Positions 56,068 to 64,000 of a stretch of 64,000 nt of DNA are shown piece after piece. Origin of the DNA: an uncultured bacterium (GTDB lineage: Bacteria; Krumholzibacteriota; Krumholzibacteriia; LZORAL124-64-63); the NCBI GenBank assembly GCA_903912525.1, contig CAIWHK010000060.1, positions 1 through 64,000 of the forward strand, read 5' to 3'. Every line of letters starts with the position of its first letter. Within the stretch, counting starts at the first letter, position 1. The translations under genes were made by a program, and so were the position numbers. The notes beneath the pieces were generated by a model. It did no database searches. It was not told where the DNA came from and saw only the letters and a program-made list of their open reading frames with translations.

Positions 56068-58275
56068 ATGAGTATCTATCCGCTGCAGGACAAGGCCCAG
56101 GCCCCGTCGTTGATGTGCTGCATCCCCAACCTGCCGATGCCCGTGCTCGAGAAGGTCTCGCTGAAGGCCGTGCTGGAGGACCTGCTGGCGCAGGTGGAAG
56201 TGCGGCAGGTGTTCTTCAACCGCGGGCACGAGCCCATCGAGGCCGTCTACACGTTCCCGGTGCCGCGCGGCGCCGTGCTGCTGTCGTTCACCGCGCGGCT
56301 GGGCAAGCGCGACCTGACGGGGCGCATCATGGCCGCGCCCGAGGCCGAGGACGGCTACGAGGAAGCGGTCACCTCGGGCGACGCGGCGATCCTGCTGCAG
56401 GAATCGTCTCCGGGGCTGTACACGGTCAACGTGGGCAACCTGCTGCCGGGCGAGGACGCCGAGCTGACCTACCGCTACAGCCAGCTGCAGTACTGGCAGT
56501 CGGGCGCGCTGCGCTTCGCGCTGCCGACGGTCATCGCCCCGCGCTACGGCGACCCGGCGCAGGCCGGCCTCGAGGAGCACCAGGTGCCCGAGCACGACTT
56601 CTTCACCGTGCGCCACGCCGAGTTCCGCGCCAGCATCCGCGGCGCGCTGCAGGACGCCGAGATCACCTGCCCGACGCACGGCATCGTCGTCGAGCGCCAC
56701 GCCGACCACGCCGTGGTGCGCTTCGAGGACAGCCCCACCTGCACCATGGACCGCGACATCGTGCTGAACCTGAAGCGCGCGGCGGCGACGCCCGCGGTGG
56801 CCGTGGTCGAGCCGACGGCCGCCGGCGGCGAGTGCGTCGGCCTGCTGACCTTCTGCCCGGACCCGGGTCGGCCCACCTCGGCCGAGCCGCGCTTCGTCAA
56901 GATCCTGGTCGACTGCTCCGGCTCGATGCAGGGCGATTCCATCGCGCAGGCGCGCGTGGCCCTGCGCCGCATCCTCGATTCGCTGCGGCCGCAGGACCGG
57001 TTCACGATCATGGCCTTCGGCAGCACGCACCGCTTCGTCACCGCCGAATGCGTGGCCTGCACGCCGGCCGCGATCAGCGCGGCGCGCGACGCCGTCAAGA
57101 CCATCGACGCCGACCTGGGCGGCACCGAACTGCGCTCGGCGCTGCTGGCGTTGATGAATGTGCGCGCGCCGGGCCACGAATTCGCCAACGTGCACGGCGA
57201 CGTGCTGCTGATCACCGACGGCGAGACCTTCGACGACGACCTGGTCAAGAAGGCCGCCAAGGCGGGCGGCCGCGTGTTCACCGTGGGCGTCGGCTGCGCG
57301 CCGGGCGAGAGCCTGCTCGGCCGCCTCAGCGAGAAGACCGGCGGCGCCGCCGAGTACGTGACCCCGACCGACGACATGGCCGCGCGCATCCACCGCCACT
57401 TCCAGCGCCTGTACCAGCCGCGCGTCACCGGGCTGAAGATCCAGTGGCCGGGCCGCGTCGTGCAGGAGCTGCGCGACCGCCAGGGCGGCCTCTTCGCCGG
57501 CGACACCGTGCACGTGCTGGCGCGGCTGCAGGACGCCGCGGCCGGCGAGGTCGGCATCAGGTGCGAGCTCGAGGACGGCTCGAGCGTGAACACCTCGGTG
57601 GCCCTGCGCCGCCTGGTCGATCCCGCCGGTGCATTGCCCGAGGCCGGCTTCCTGGAGCGGCTCATGGCGGCCTCGGAGCTGGCCACGGCCCGCGACAGTG
57701 AGCCCACGGCGGCCGACGTCAAGCGCCTGACGGCGCTGGCCGTGCGCTGCCAGCTGATGAGCAAGTGGACGTCGTGCCTGATGGTCGCCCTGCGCGACTG
57801 GAACGAGAAGACCGACGGCATGCCCGCCTTGACCAAGGTGCAGCAGATGCTGGCGGCGGGGTGGCAGGGGAACGGGATGCATATGCAGGTGAGGTACTCC
57901 ATGGCGATGCCTCTGGCGATGCGGAACTGCACGGAAGTCCTCCGCTGCCGCATCGAATCCGCGATGCCCGAGGATTTCTACGTCAGCCGGGCCAGCGTCA
58001 CGATGCCCTCGTGGAGCCTCGACAAGCTGGCCTTCATGGGTGTTCAGGTCTCGGTGCTGGACGTCCTGCGGGTCCTGGTCGATGGCGGCGCCGACGAGGA
58101 GACGGTCTGCCTGCTGGCCATGCACGAACTGCTGCGGGGCAAGGTGAAGCTGCCCCTCGACCGGGGTCGTTCGCGGGACATCCGGCGCGACGCGAAGGCG
58201 GCTGCGAAGGCCAGTCCCGACCTGGCCCGGCAGGTAGCGGCGGCGGTGGCATCCGCGCTGGGGGCCAATCCGTAA
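56068..58275 (+). CDS. VIT and von Willebrand factor A domain protein
   Basis: A 735-residue protein starting 2 bp after the previous stop, with AAGGAG before it. The VIT domain occupies residues about 15-135 (V-E-V-R-Q-V-F-F-N then V-Y-T-F-P-V-P-R-G). The VWA domain begins near residue 285 and has the metal-ion motif D-C-S-G-S, with the second acidic site in L-L-I-T-D-G-E. The C-terminal 300 residues include a second beta domain and a helical end. No signal peptide is evident. VWA domains bind partner proteins via Mg. The function of VIT-VWA proteins in bacteria is largely unknown. Confidence 0.88.
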   Translation: MSIYPLQDKAQAPSLMCCIPNLPMPVLEKVSLKAVLEDLLAQVEVRQVFFNRGHEPIEAVYTFPVPRGAVLLSFTARLGKRDLTGRIMAAPEAEDGYEEAVTSGDAAILLQESSPGLYTVNVGNLLPGEDAELTYRYSQLQYWQSGALRFALPTVIAPRYGDPAQAGLEEHQVPEHDFFTVRHAEFRASIRGALQDAEITCPTHGIVVERHADHAVVRFEDSPTCTMDRDIVLNLKRAAATPAVAVVEPTAAGGECVGLLTFCPDPGRPTSAEPRFVKILVDCSGSMQGDSIAQARVALRRILDSLRPQDRFTIMAFGSTHRFVTAECVACTPAAISAARDAVKTIDADLGGTELRSALLALMNVRAPGHEFANVHGDVLLITDGETFDDDLVKKAAKAGGRVFTVGVGCAPGESLLGRLSEKTGGAAEYVTPTDDMAARIHRHFQRLYQPRVTGLKIQWPGRVVQELRDRQGGLFAGDTVHVLARLQDAAAGEVGIRCELEDGSSVNTSVALRRLVDPAGALPEAGFLERLMAASELATARDSEPTAADVKRLTALAVRCQLMSKWTSCLMVALRDWNEKTDGMPALTKVQQMLAAGWQGNGMHMQVRYSMAMPLAMRNCTEVLRCRIESAMPEDFYVSRASVTMPSWSLDKLAFMGVQVSVLDVLRVLVDGGADEETVCLLAMHELLRGKVKLPLDRGRSRDIRRDAKAAAKASPDLARQVAAAVASALGANP

Positions 58276-58300
58276 CCTGCGCCTGTCCAATGTGTTGAGC

Positions 58301-58335
58301 GCGGCCCGGGCCCTCAGGTCCGGGCCGCCGCCTTT
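58301..58335 (+). terminator. Terminator of the MerR/VWA unit
   Basis: GCGGCCCGG (58301-58309) pairs with CCGGGCCGC (58320-58328), followed by CGCCTTT. It lies 25 bp after the VWA gene stop. The remaining gap to motA (58336-58549) shows no clear promoter. Confidence 0.6.
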
Positions 58336-58549
58336 CCGGGACCCGGGGCGGGCGCCCGCTCCGCCCCCAACCGGCCAATTTTCACCCAAGTGCTGATTCC
58401 ACGCAGGGATCCGTCCGCATCGCTCCCAATTGTTCCTCAAGCCACCCCATCGGGGGTCGATGATTCCGGACGGGGCAGGGTCTGTCGTGTGGTACGGCAG
58501 ATTGACCGTGGAACGGTGACTGCCTCGGAAGGATCGTCAGGGGAACAAC

Positions 58550-59410
58550 ATGATCGCGATCGTTGGCATTCTGATCGTCATCTTCTCGGTGCTTGGGGGC
58601 TATTCCATGGCGGGGGGCCCCTTCGCCGTGCTTTTCCAGCCGGCCGAGTTGGTCATCATCATGGGCTCGGCATTCGGCACCGTGCTGCTCGGTACGCCGC
58701 CCAAGGTCCTGCGCGCCCTCGGCGTCGCCCTGCCGGTCGTATTCAAGGGCTCGCCCTACTCCAAGGCCGCGTACGTCGAGCTGCTGACGATGCAGTTCGA
58801 GGTCTTCTCGAAGATGCGCAAGAACGGCCTGCTGGCCCTGGAAGAGGACGTGGCCGACCCGATGGCCAGCCCGACGTTCCAGAGCTATCCGAAGTTCCTC
58901 GGCAACAAGAAAGCCGTCACGTTCTTCTGCGACTCGTTGAAGCTGCTCATCGACGGCACCGACGCCGGGGACGCCGAGCACATCATGATGTCGGACATGG
59001 CGACGCAGGCGGAGGAAAGCGTGCTGCCGGCCGGCGTACTCACGAAGGTCGGTGACGCCATGCCGGGTCTGGGCATCGTGGCGGCCGTGCTTGGCATCAT
59101 CGTGACCATGCAGAGCCTTGACGGTCCGCCTGAAGTGCTGGGTGAGAAAATCGGTGCGGCGCTCGTCGGCACCTTTCTCGGCATCCTTGTTTCATACGGC
59201 TTCTTCCAGCCGATCGCCGGCTCGCTCGAGGCCATCACCCGCGACGAGAACAAGTACCTGCAGTGCATGATGGTGGGCCTGATCAGCTCCGCCCAGGGCG
59301 CTTCGCCCCGCACGGCCATCGAACAGGTGCGCCGCGTCATCTACACCGCCGAACGGCCGACCACCGTCGACATGGCCGAGGCCGTCAATTCGCTCAAGGG
59401 CAAGACGTGA
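58550..59410 (+). CDS. motA: Flagellar motor stator subunit MotA
   Basis: A 286-residue MotA with four membrane segments (starting I-A-I-V-G-I-L-I-V-I-F), a cytoplasmic loop and a C-terminal tail. The conserved R-rich/E loop and two Pro-containing segments are present; P-G-L-G-I-V-A-A-V-L-G-I-I-V-T and V-G-T-F-L-G-I-L-V-S-Y are typical of the third and fourth helices. MotA and MotB form the ion channel driving the flagellum. An AGGGGAACAAC precedes the ATG. It ends 53 bp before motB; the two are co-transcribed. Confidence 0.95.
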   Translation: MIAIVGILIVIFSVLGGYSMAGGPFAVLFQPAELVIIMGSAFGTVLLGTPPKVLRALGVALPVVFKGSPYSKAAYVELLTMQFEVFSKMRKNGLLALEEDVADPMASPTFQSYPKFLGNKKAVTFFCDSLKLLIDGTDAGDAEHIMMSDMATQAEESVLPAGVLTKVGDAMPGLGIVAAVLGIIVTMQSLDGPPEVLGEKIGAALVGTFLGILVSYGFFQPIAGSLEAITRDENKYLQCMMVGLISSAQGASPRTAIEQVRRVIYTAERPTTVDMAEAVNSLKGKT

Positions 59411-59463
59411 TGAACCCGGCGCGCCGCACGGCGTGCCATCCCGCGTAAGCAGAGGCGGTCCCG

Positions 59464-60411
59464 ATGTCGGGCAAGGAGAAATCGCACCGGAGGCGGGCTC
59501 ACCACGGCGGCGGCCACGGCGGTGGCGGTCACCATGGCGGCGCCTGGAAGGTGGCGTACGCCGACTTCACGACCGCCATGATGGCGTTCTTCCTGCTGAT
59601 GTGGATCCTGGCCGCCAGTTCGCCCAAGCAGAAGTCGGCGATCGCCCAGTATTTCCGGTCGGAAGGGCCCTTCAAGAACGGTGGCGGCACCATGTCCGGC
59701 ACCTTCAAGGGCGGGCAGGGCCTGTTGTCGGCGCCGATCAGCAACAGCGTCATGAACGAGACCCAGTCGCTGGAGATGGTCGCGCGCGAACTCGGCGAGG
59801 CCATGTCGAGCGGCGCCGAGGCCGGCGCCGAAGGCGGGGCCGAGGCCGGCACCAGCGACCTCAAGGACCAGATGAGCGTCACGCTGGGTGACGACGGGCT
59901 GATCATCGAGATCACCGACGACAAGCAGGACGAACTGTTTTCCGTCGGCGGCGACGCCATGAACCCGAAATTCCAGAAGGTGCTGGACGCCGTGGCGTCC
60001 AAGCTCAACGGCCTGCCCAACAAGGTGCGCGTGGAAGGCTACACCGATGCGCGGCCGTATCCCCAGGGCGTGGATTACTCGAACTGGGAACTGTCGTCGG
60101 ACCGGGCCAATGCGGCGCGCCGGTACCTGGAGAAGCGCGGACTGACGCGTGACCGCTTCGAGAGCGTCGTCGGCTACGGCGACGGTCGCCTGGCCGCGCC
60201 GGCCAGCCCGATGGCGCCGGCCAACCGCCGCATCACCATCACCGTGCTGCGCGACAACCCGATCAAGCCGGTCGCCGACTCGTTGGGCGGGGGAGCCCCG
60301 GACGAGGGATTCCAGCCGTTCGGTCAGATGGTCGACCCGCACTCGGTCGAATCGGCGCCGATCGAAAGCGCGCCGCGCACCCCGGCGGGGCACGATCGCA
60401 ACGAGCGCTGA
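59464..60411 (+). CDS. motB: Flagellar motor stator subunit MotB (OmpA domain)
   Basis: A 315-residue MotB. A basic, histidine/glycine-rich N-terminus (residues 7-28) precedes the membrane helix V-A-Y-A-D-F-T-T-A-M-M-A-F-F-L-L-M, where the aspartate in A-D-F is the proton/sodium-binding residue. A linker rich in Gly, Ala and Glu follows (about 110-135). The OmpA-like peptidoglycan-binding domain is at about 170-265 (V-R-V-E-G-Y-T-D-A-R and N-R-R-I-T-I-T-V-L). The His-rich stretch is of variable length in homologs and may bind metal. Confidence 0.95.
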   Translation: MSGKEKSHRRRAHHGGGHGGGGHHGGAWKVAYADFTTAMMAFFLLMWILAASSPKQKSAIAQYFRSEGPFKNGGGTMSGTFKGGQGLLSAPISNSVMNETQSLEMVARELGEAMSSGAEAGAEGGAEAGTSDLKDQMSVTLGDDGLIIEITDDKQDELFSVGGDAMNPKFQKVLDAVASKLNGLPNKVRVEGYTDARPYPQGVDYSNWELSSDRANAARRYLEKRGLTRDRFESVVGYGDGRLAAPASPMAPANRRITITVLRDNPIKPVADSLGGGAPDEGFQPFGQMVDPHSVESAPIESAPRTPAGHDRNER

Positions 60412-60432
60412 TCACCGGCAATAGCCCGCAGC

Positions 60433-62778
60433 CTAGCGCGTGGTCGGGTCCGCCTGCCGCAGCCAGCGGTACAGCGTCATGCGCGAGACGCCCAGCTGTC
60501 GCGCCGCCCGCGCCTTGTTTCCTCCCGTTCGCGCCAGCACCGAATGCAGCGCCGTACCGCCCGGTCGGCGGGCGCCGGTGTTGAGCGCCGGCTCGCAGGC
60601 GTCATCGACGCACAGCGTATCGAGTTCCTCGTCGCGGCGCAGGATGACGGCCAACCCCTGGCGACGGTTGAGCCACGCCTGCTGCGCCAGCAGTTCCAGT
60701 TCGGCCACGTTGCCGGGCCAGGCATGTTCGGCCAGGGCCACAAGGGCCGGCGTGTCGAACACGGAGCGGGCCGTCAGGGCCGAGCCCTCCAGCCGCGTCA
60801 GGAAGTGGTCCAGCAGCGGCAGCAGGTCTTGCCGACGCTCGCGCAGCGGTGCCACCCGTACGGTCATCAGGCGCAGGCGGAAGTAGAAGTCCGGACGGAA
60901 TCGTCCGGCTTCGGCCAGCGTGGCCAGGCTGTCGTCGGCGGTCGCGACGATGCGGATGTCCAGCGGCTGCTCGCCGCCGTCGCTGCGCCGTCGCCAGGAA
61001 CCGTCGCGCACCAGGCGCAGCATCTCCATCTGCAACGCCGGGGGCAGGGCCGCGACGTCGGTCAACACCAGGGTGCCGCCGTCGGCGCGCGCCAGCAGGC
61101 CGTTCGAACCGTCGCCGGCTTCGCCTTCCAGCTCCCACGACAGCGTCGACGTGTCGCCGCCGGCGCAGTCCAGCCGCAGGAAGGGCTGGCCGCCGCGGGG
61201 GCCATTCTCGTGCAGGCGACGCGCCAGCAGCGAGCGCCCGCTGCCCGGCTCGCCCACGACCAGCGCGGGGCCGGCGTGGCGCGCGAAGCCGTCGCACCGG
61301 CGCAGCGACTGCTGCAGGGCGGGCGACACTGCCACCACGCGGGTGCCCGGCGCACGGCGCGCCGAGAACGTGCGCCACAGGGACTGGTCGCCGCCGTCGC
61401 GCAGGCGGCGGCGCGAAAGCTCCGCCACCACGGCGGCGATCTCACCGGCCAGGCCGGGCACGCCCAGGTCCTGGCTGGCCTGTTGCGCCCGCAGAGCGCT
61501 GCGCCAGGCCGTGTTCAGGGTGTCGGCCCCGGCGCCCTGGGGCCCGGCGCCTTCGGGGGCGCGACCCAGCAGCCGCGCCAGGTGGTAGTCGCAGATCATT
61601 GCTTCGTGCCGCGCCGTCATCGCCAGCAACTCGACCGCAGCCTCTTCCAGTTCGCGACGGGCCACGGGCAGCCGCCCCAGGTTTGCCGCGTTCAGGCCGA
61701 GGCAACGGCGGATGATCGCCGTCTCGTAGCGGTCGCCGACCTCGTGCGCCAGCGACAGGGCCTCGTCCAGCACGCGCAGTGCATCGGCGTGGCGCCCCTC
61801 GAGGTCCAGGCACTCTCCCTCGCGACGCAGCAGCTCCATCACCAGGTCGCCGCGCGGCGCCAGGCGGCGGGCCACGCCCATCGCGCGGCGATAGTAGACG
61901 CGCGCCTCGGCGGGGCATCCCTCGTCGCGGCAGACATCGCCCAGGAATTCCAGGGCCAGCGTCTCCTCGCGCGCGAAGCCGTGCTCCTTCGCCATCGCGT
62001 AGGCGTCGAGCAGTTCGGCGCGTGCGGCGTCGAACTCCTCGCGCAGCCGGCGCACGTTGCCCAGGGCCAGGCGGGCGCGGCAGTTCATGTCGGGCAGGCC
62101 GGCGACCAGGGTGAGCTCGGAAGCGAGCAGCTCGGCCGCGGGCTCGTAGTCGCCCTGCTTGTAGCAGACGATCGCCAGGTTCTGGTAGTTCTGGGCCAGG
62201 CGCGGCCGGGCGCCCAGCTGGCTGTTGATGGCCAGGCTCTTCTCGAACCAGCGGCGCGACTCGTCGAGACGGCCCGCCGACAGGTACGTCCAGCCCAGGA
62301 AATTGGCGGCGACGGCGCCGCGCACGGGTTCGTCGAGCACGGTGAAGGCGGAGCAGGCGTACTCGACGTGGCCGGTCGCCTCCTGCAGGCGCCCCTGCCA
62401 GCGCAGCGCGGCACCCAGCAGCAGGCGCAGTTCCGCATGGACGGCGTCGGGAACAGACGTCCCGTCGTGGGCAGCCAGCAATGCGCGGGCGGCGACCTCG
62501 ACCTCGACGTAACGCCCGTCCAGCAGGGCCAGGTTGAGTTCGAGGGCCCGCAGCGCGGGATCCCCGGCAGCGGCGATGCCCTGCGTGACCATCTCGCGCA
62601 AAGCTTCGCGGACCTCGTCGTGGCGCTTCAATTCGACCAGGCACCACGCGCGCAGCAGGGCGGCCTCGCGGCGCACCGCGGGGTTGTCGTCGGATCTGAG
62701 GGTCGCCTCGAGCACGACCAGCGCCTCGGCATGACGGCCCTGGCGGTGGAGGCGGCGGGCATCGCGGTCAGGGCGCAC
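60433..62778 (-). CDS. TPR-AAA+ regulator with degenerate sigma-54 activator domain
   Basis: A 781-residue protein; GTG 62778 follows GGAGG by 7 nt (an ATG at 62820 is a weaker alternative). Residues about 1-430 are tetratricopeptide repeats. An AAA+ domain at about 490-705 resembles NtrC-type activators, but the Walker A reads G-E-P-G-S-G-R-S with arginine for lysine, the GAFTGA loop is absent, and the Walker B region is T-L-V-L-T-D-V with the usual D-E lost. The arginine-finger region F-R-P-D-F-Y-F-R-L is kept. A Fis-type helix-turn-helix (S-R-M-T-L-Y-R-W-L) ends it. It probably regulates without contacting sigma-54. Confidence 0.85.
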   Translation of the reverse strand: MRPDRDARRLHRQGRHAEALVVLEATLRSDDNPAVRREAALLRAWCLVELKRHDEVREALREMVTQGIAAAGDPALRALELNLALLDGRYVEVEVAARALLAAHDGTSVPDAVHAELRLLLGAALRWQGRLQEATGHVEYACSAFTVLDEPVRGAVAANFLGWTYLSAGRLDESRRWFEKSLAINSQLGARPRLAQNYQNLAIVCYKQGDYEPAAELLASELTLVAGLPDMNCRARLALGNVRRLREEFDAARAELLDAYAMAKEHGFAREETLALEFLGDVCRDEGCPAEARVYYRRAMGVARRLAPRGDLVMELLRREGECLDLEGRHADALRVLDEALSLAHEVGDRYETAIIRRCLGLNAANLGRLPVARRELEEAAVELLAMTARHEAMICDYHLARLLGRAPEGAGPQGAGADTLNTAWRSALRAQQASQDLGVPGLAGEIAAVVAELSRRRLRDGGDQSLWRTFSARRAPGTRVVAVSPALQQSLRRCDGFARHAGPALVVGEPGSGRSLLARRLHENGPRGGQPFLRLDCAGGDTSTLSWELEGEAGDGSNGLLARADGGTLVLTDVAALPPALQMEMLRLVRDGSWRRRSDGGEQPLDIRIVATADDSLATLAEAGRFRPDFYFRLRLMTVRVAPLRERRQDLLPLLDHFLTRLEGSALTARSVFDTPALVALAEHAWPGNVAELELLAQQAWLNRRQGLAVILRRDEELDTLCVDDACEPALNTGARRPGGTALHSVLARTGGNKARAARQLGVSRMTLYRWLRQADPTTR

Positions 62779-63199
62779 GGTGCCACCTCCCCACGGGGGA
62801 CGCGGGCCGGGCGCCGACATTGGTGAACGAACCGGTGGACGGGTCGATGCGGATGAGGCGGAACGTCAGCCAGGGCTGGCCGCCGGGATTGAAGCACGGC
62901 AGCAGCGCCCAGGTGCCCGTGGTGGCCTGCAGCGTGGTCGTCACGCCTGCGTCGCTCGCAACGACAGGGCTGGCCGGGGCGGACGAACCCTGCGACGTCG
63001 CCGATTGGATGGGCCCCATGTGCGAGATGTCGGCCGGGCGCAGGACGCCGTCGCCCGGGTCGCCGGCAGGTTCGTCGCTCAGGATGGGGAGCGCGGCCTG
63101 TGCGCGGTGGTCGGGCCACGTTCCGGCCGACAGAAGCGCCGCCGTCAGGAGTGTGGCCAACCCGCGATGCAGGCGACGAGACGTAAACGTGCGAGCCAT
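62768..63199 (-). CDS. Small secreted protein of unknown function
   Basis: A 143-residue product starting at ATG 63199; a weak GGA lies 6 nt upstream. A signal peptide (R-L-H-R-G-L-A-T-L-L-T-A-A-L-L-S-A) is followed by a proline-rich, acidic stretch and a beta-rich end (W-L-T-F-R-L-I-R-I). The stop overlaps the start of the TPR-AAA+ gene by 11 bp, so it precedes that regulator in one transcript. No family is recognised. It might be the regulator's extracellular partner, but that is speculation. Confidence 0.6.
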   Translation of the reverse strand: MARTFTSRRLHRGLATLLTAALLSAGTWPDHRAQAALPILSDEPAGDPGDGVLRPADISHMGPIQSATSQGSSAPASPVVASDAGVTTTLQATTGTWALLPCFNPGGQPWLTFRLIRIDPSTGSFTNVGARPASPVGRWHRAP

Positions 63200-63430
63200 G
63201 GTTGCTCCAGTGAGGGGGAGCCCGATTCCGATGGTCCGGCAAGTTCCTTCTCGTCCGGCCGCGAAGCCCGGGTGGCCGCTGCATCCGGCCGGCAGCTTCC
63301 CGGGGCTCGCCATGAGTGTCCCACGTGTGCCACGCTGGACCGGTGGAGACTAGCACCAGGTGTTCAAAACCGTCAAGGAAATTTTCTTTTTAAGTCCATT
63401 ACCTGCCTGTATGGCATCAATTTAGGCGTG
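63200..63430. other. Upstream part of the intergenic region before resB
   Basis: GC-rich at 63200-63350, then AT-rich at 63361-63430 (for example a T/A-rich stretch at 63380-63395). I see no gene. The AT-rich part can serve as promoter region for the minus-strand gene at 63199 and for the plus-strand transcript at 63431. Confidence 0.5.
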
Positions 63431-63458
63431 TTAACAGATTTTCTATTTGTCGTATTGT
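63431..63458 (+). promoter_or_regulatory. Candidate promoter of an orphan transcript
   Basis: TTAACA (63431-63436) and TATTGT (63453-63458) with a 16-nt spacer in an AT-rich stretch. Immediately downstream, TGTCACATC occurs twice (63468-63476 and 63482-63490), 14 bp apart start to start. Confidence 0.4.
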
Positions 63459-63464
63459 GCGCAA

Positions 63465-63655
63465 TGTGTCACATCGCGGGTGTCACATCAGGGGGCTGCC
63501 CAGGGAGGCAATTTTATCCGCACTCGGGGAACCTGTACCGCCGCACCGACGTTCTCCTTCGTCCCCGGGACGGAAACTGCCGCATGGGACCGGCCGACCG
63601 CGCCGCGCTGACCAAACGCCAAACGCCATCCCCGTGGAGGGCGGTCGGCTTTTTT
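63465..63655 (+). ncRNA. Candidate non-coding RNA or leader ending in a terminator
   Basis: From the candidate promoter to the terminator at 63593-63655 is about 190 nt with no open reading frame I can support. The hairpin GCCGACCGC / GCGGTCGGC plus six T residues is a good terminator, yet no gene lies upstream on this strand. Hence either a free small RNA or an attenuated leader of resB, whose start is about 106 bp further. The length is about that of 6S RNA, but I cannot show the 6S fold. Confidence 0.4.
63593..63655 (+). terminator. Intrinsic terminator without an upstream gene on this strand
   Basis: GCCGACCGC (63593-63601) pairs with GCGGTCGGC (63641-63649) across a 39-nt loop, followed by TTTTTT (63650-63655). 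Confidence 0.6.
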
Positions 63656-63761
63656 GGGCGTGACTGGCGATCGGTCGTTATATTTGGCGCCGCACCGTTT
63701 GGTACCGGCCGGGTGCCGGAAGCCGCGCGGCCCCCGCGTGGACCGGGCCCGACAACCCTGG

Positions 63762-64000
63762 ATGGTCACCGTGAAAGGTTTCTTCAAGAACCCGGTCATC
63801 GCCTTCATGACGTCGCTGAAGACCAGCGCGTTTCTCATGGCGGTGGTCGCGCTCGCGTCCGCGAATGGTACGTTCATCGAATCCGGCATCTGCCGTTGGG
63901 TACCTGAAGCATCGGGCCGTGACGCAGCGTACGCGCTCGTGTACAACGTCTGGTGGTTCAACGCGGTGTTGGCCATGCTTTCAATCAGCCTCGTGCTGTT
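63762..64000 (+). CDS. resB: ResB-like cytochrome c biogenesis protein, 5' part
   Basis: A reading frame starting at ATG 63762 (or GTG 63771) runs open to the right edge, 79 codons. It encodes a basic N-terminus (F-F-K-N-P-V), a hydrophobic helix with S-A-N-G-T-F-I-E-S and, after A-A-Y-A-L-V-Y, the motif V-W-W-F-N-A-V-L-A-M-L-S-I-S-L-V-L. The A-x-G-T-F-I and W-W-F elements in this order are characteristic of the ResB N-terminus, which in system II delivers haem to apocytochrome c with ResC/CcsA. The rest of the gene lies beyond the window. No strong ribosome-binding site is visible. Confidence 0.75.
   Translation, partial: MVTVKGFFKNPVIAFMTSLKTSAFLMAVVALASANGTFIESGICRWVPEASGRDAAYALVYNVWWFNAVLAMLSISLVL

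Noticed and set aside
63656-63680. GTGACTGGCG near resB, resembling the 5' part of a ZTP riboswitch
   Set aside because: The required downstream conserved segments (CCGGGGAGC and the pseudoknot partner) are not found in order.

Overview
This is a 64 kb, GC-rich (roughly 65-72% in most genes) bacterial chromosome segment with densely packed genes on both strands. I see no rRNA, tRNA, CRISPR array, insertion sequence or phage gene. Lipoproteins, an outer-membrane barrel-like protein, a MacA-type exporter and motAB indicate a diderm, motile bacterium. Secreted proteins ending in FlgD-like or T9SS-like modules, together with the overall gene style, resemble uncultured FCB-related phyla such as Krumholzibacteriota or Eisenbacteria; this placement is inference, because no marker gene is present.

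Layout. Positions 1-476 encode an internal piece of sigma-54 (RpoN) joined abruptly to a dnaE2 gene that loses its C-terminus at the join; this is either a contig chimera or a rearrangement. Positions 434-5940 hold the SOS mutagenesis operon lexA-imuA-imuB-dnaE2, with a perfect 18-bp palindrome between promoter elements upstream of lexA. Positions 6361-8483 hold a zinc-ribbon protein and a glycosyltransferase-like protein. Positions 8490-17885 hold an N-glycan breakdown locus: glycosylasparaginase, GH38 alpha-mannosidase, GH130 phosphorylase, a CBM9-like secreted protein and a GH20 hexosaminidase. A small secreted protein with an unusual TWGxxKxxYR-type C-terminus is inserted in this locus.

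Positions 17929-33924 hold an EamA transporter, a secreted GH57-like protein, a DUF4097 beta-repeat protein, a methyltransferase, a giant tricorn-like protease, a multidomain subtilisin-like protease and a lipoprotein. Positions 34035-39375 hold a two-component pair (histidine kinase plus NtrC-type sigma-54 activator), followed by a sigma-54-like promoter driving a secreted helical protein and a barrel-like protein. Positions 39394-43566 are a minus-strand operon: lipoprotein, radical SAM/SPASM enzyme, glycine-zipper protein and membrane protein. Positions 43724-47626 hold a second TWGxxKxxYR-type secreted protein, a lipoprotein, and a PRC-barrel / Hsp20-like / DnaJ group. Positions 47724-50900 hold a MacAB-type export system, followed by an M16 peptidase and a NERD-UvrD helicase. 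Positions 55619-58275 pair a MerR-like regulator with a VIT/VWA protein, followed by motAB, a TPR-AAA+ regulator with eroded sigma-54 motifs, a small secreted protein, a probable orphan RNA or leader, and the start of resB.

Three exact copies of a 16-bp palindrome (CTTGCGCCGGCGCAAG) are scattered over the window, two of them just upstream of genes. The most interesting items are this repeated palindrome, the recurring C-terminal tag, the LexA operator, the sigma-54 circuit, the degenerate activator and the orphan terminator-bearing leader before resB.
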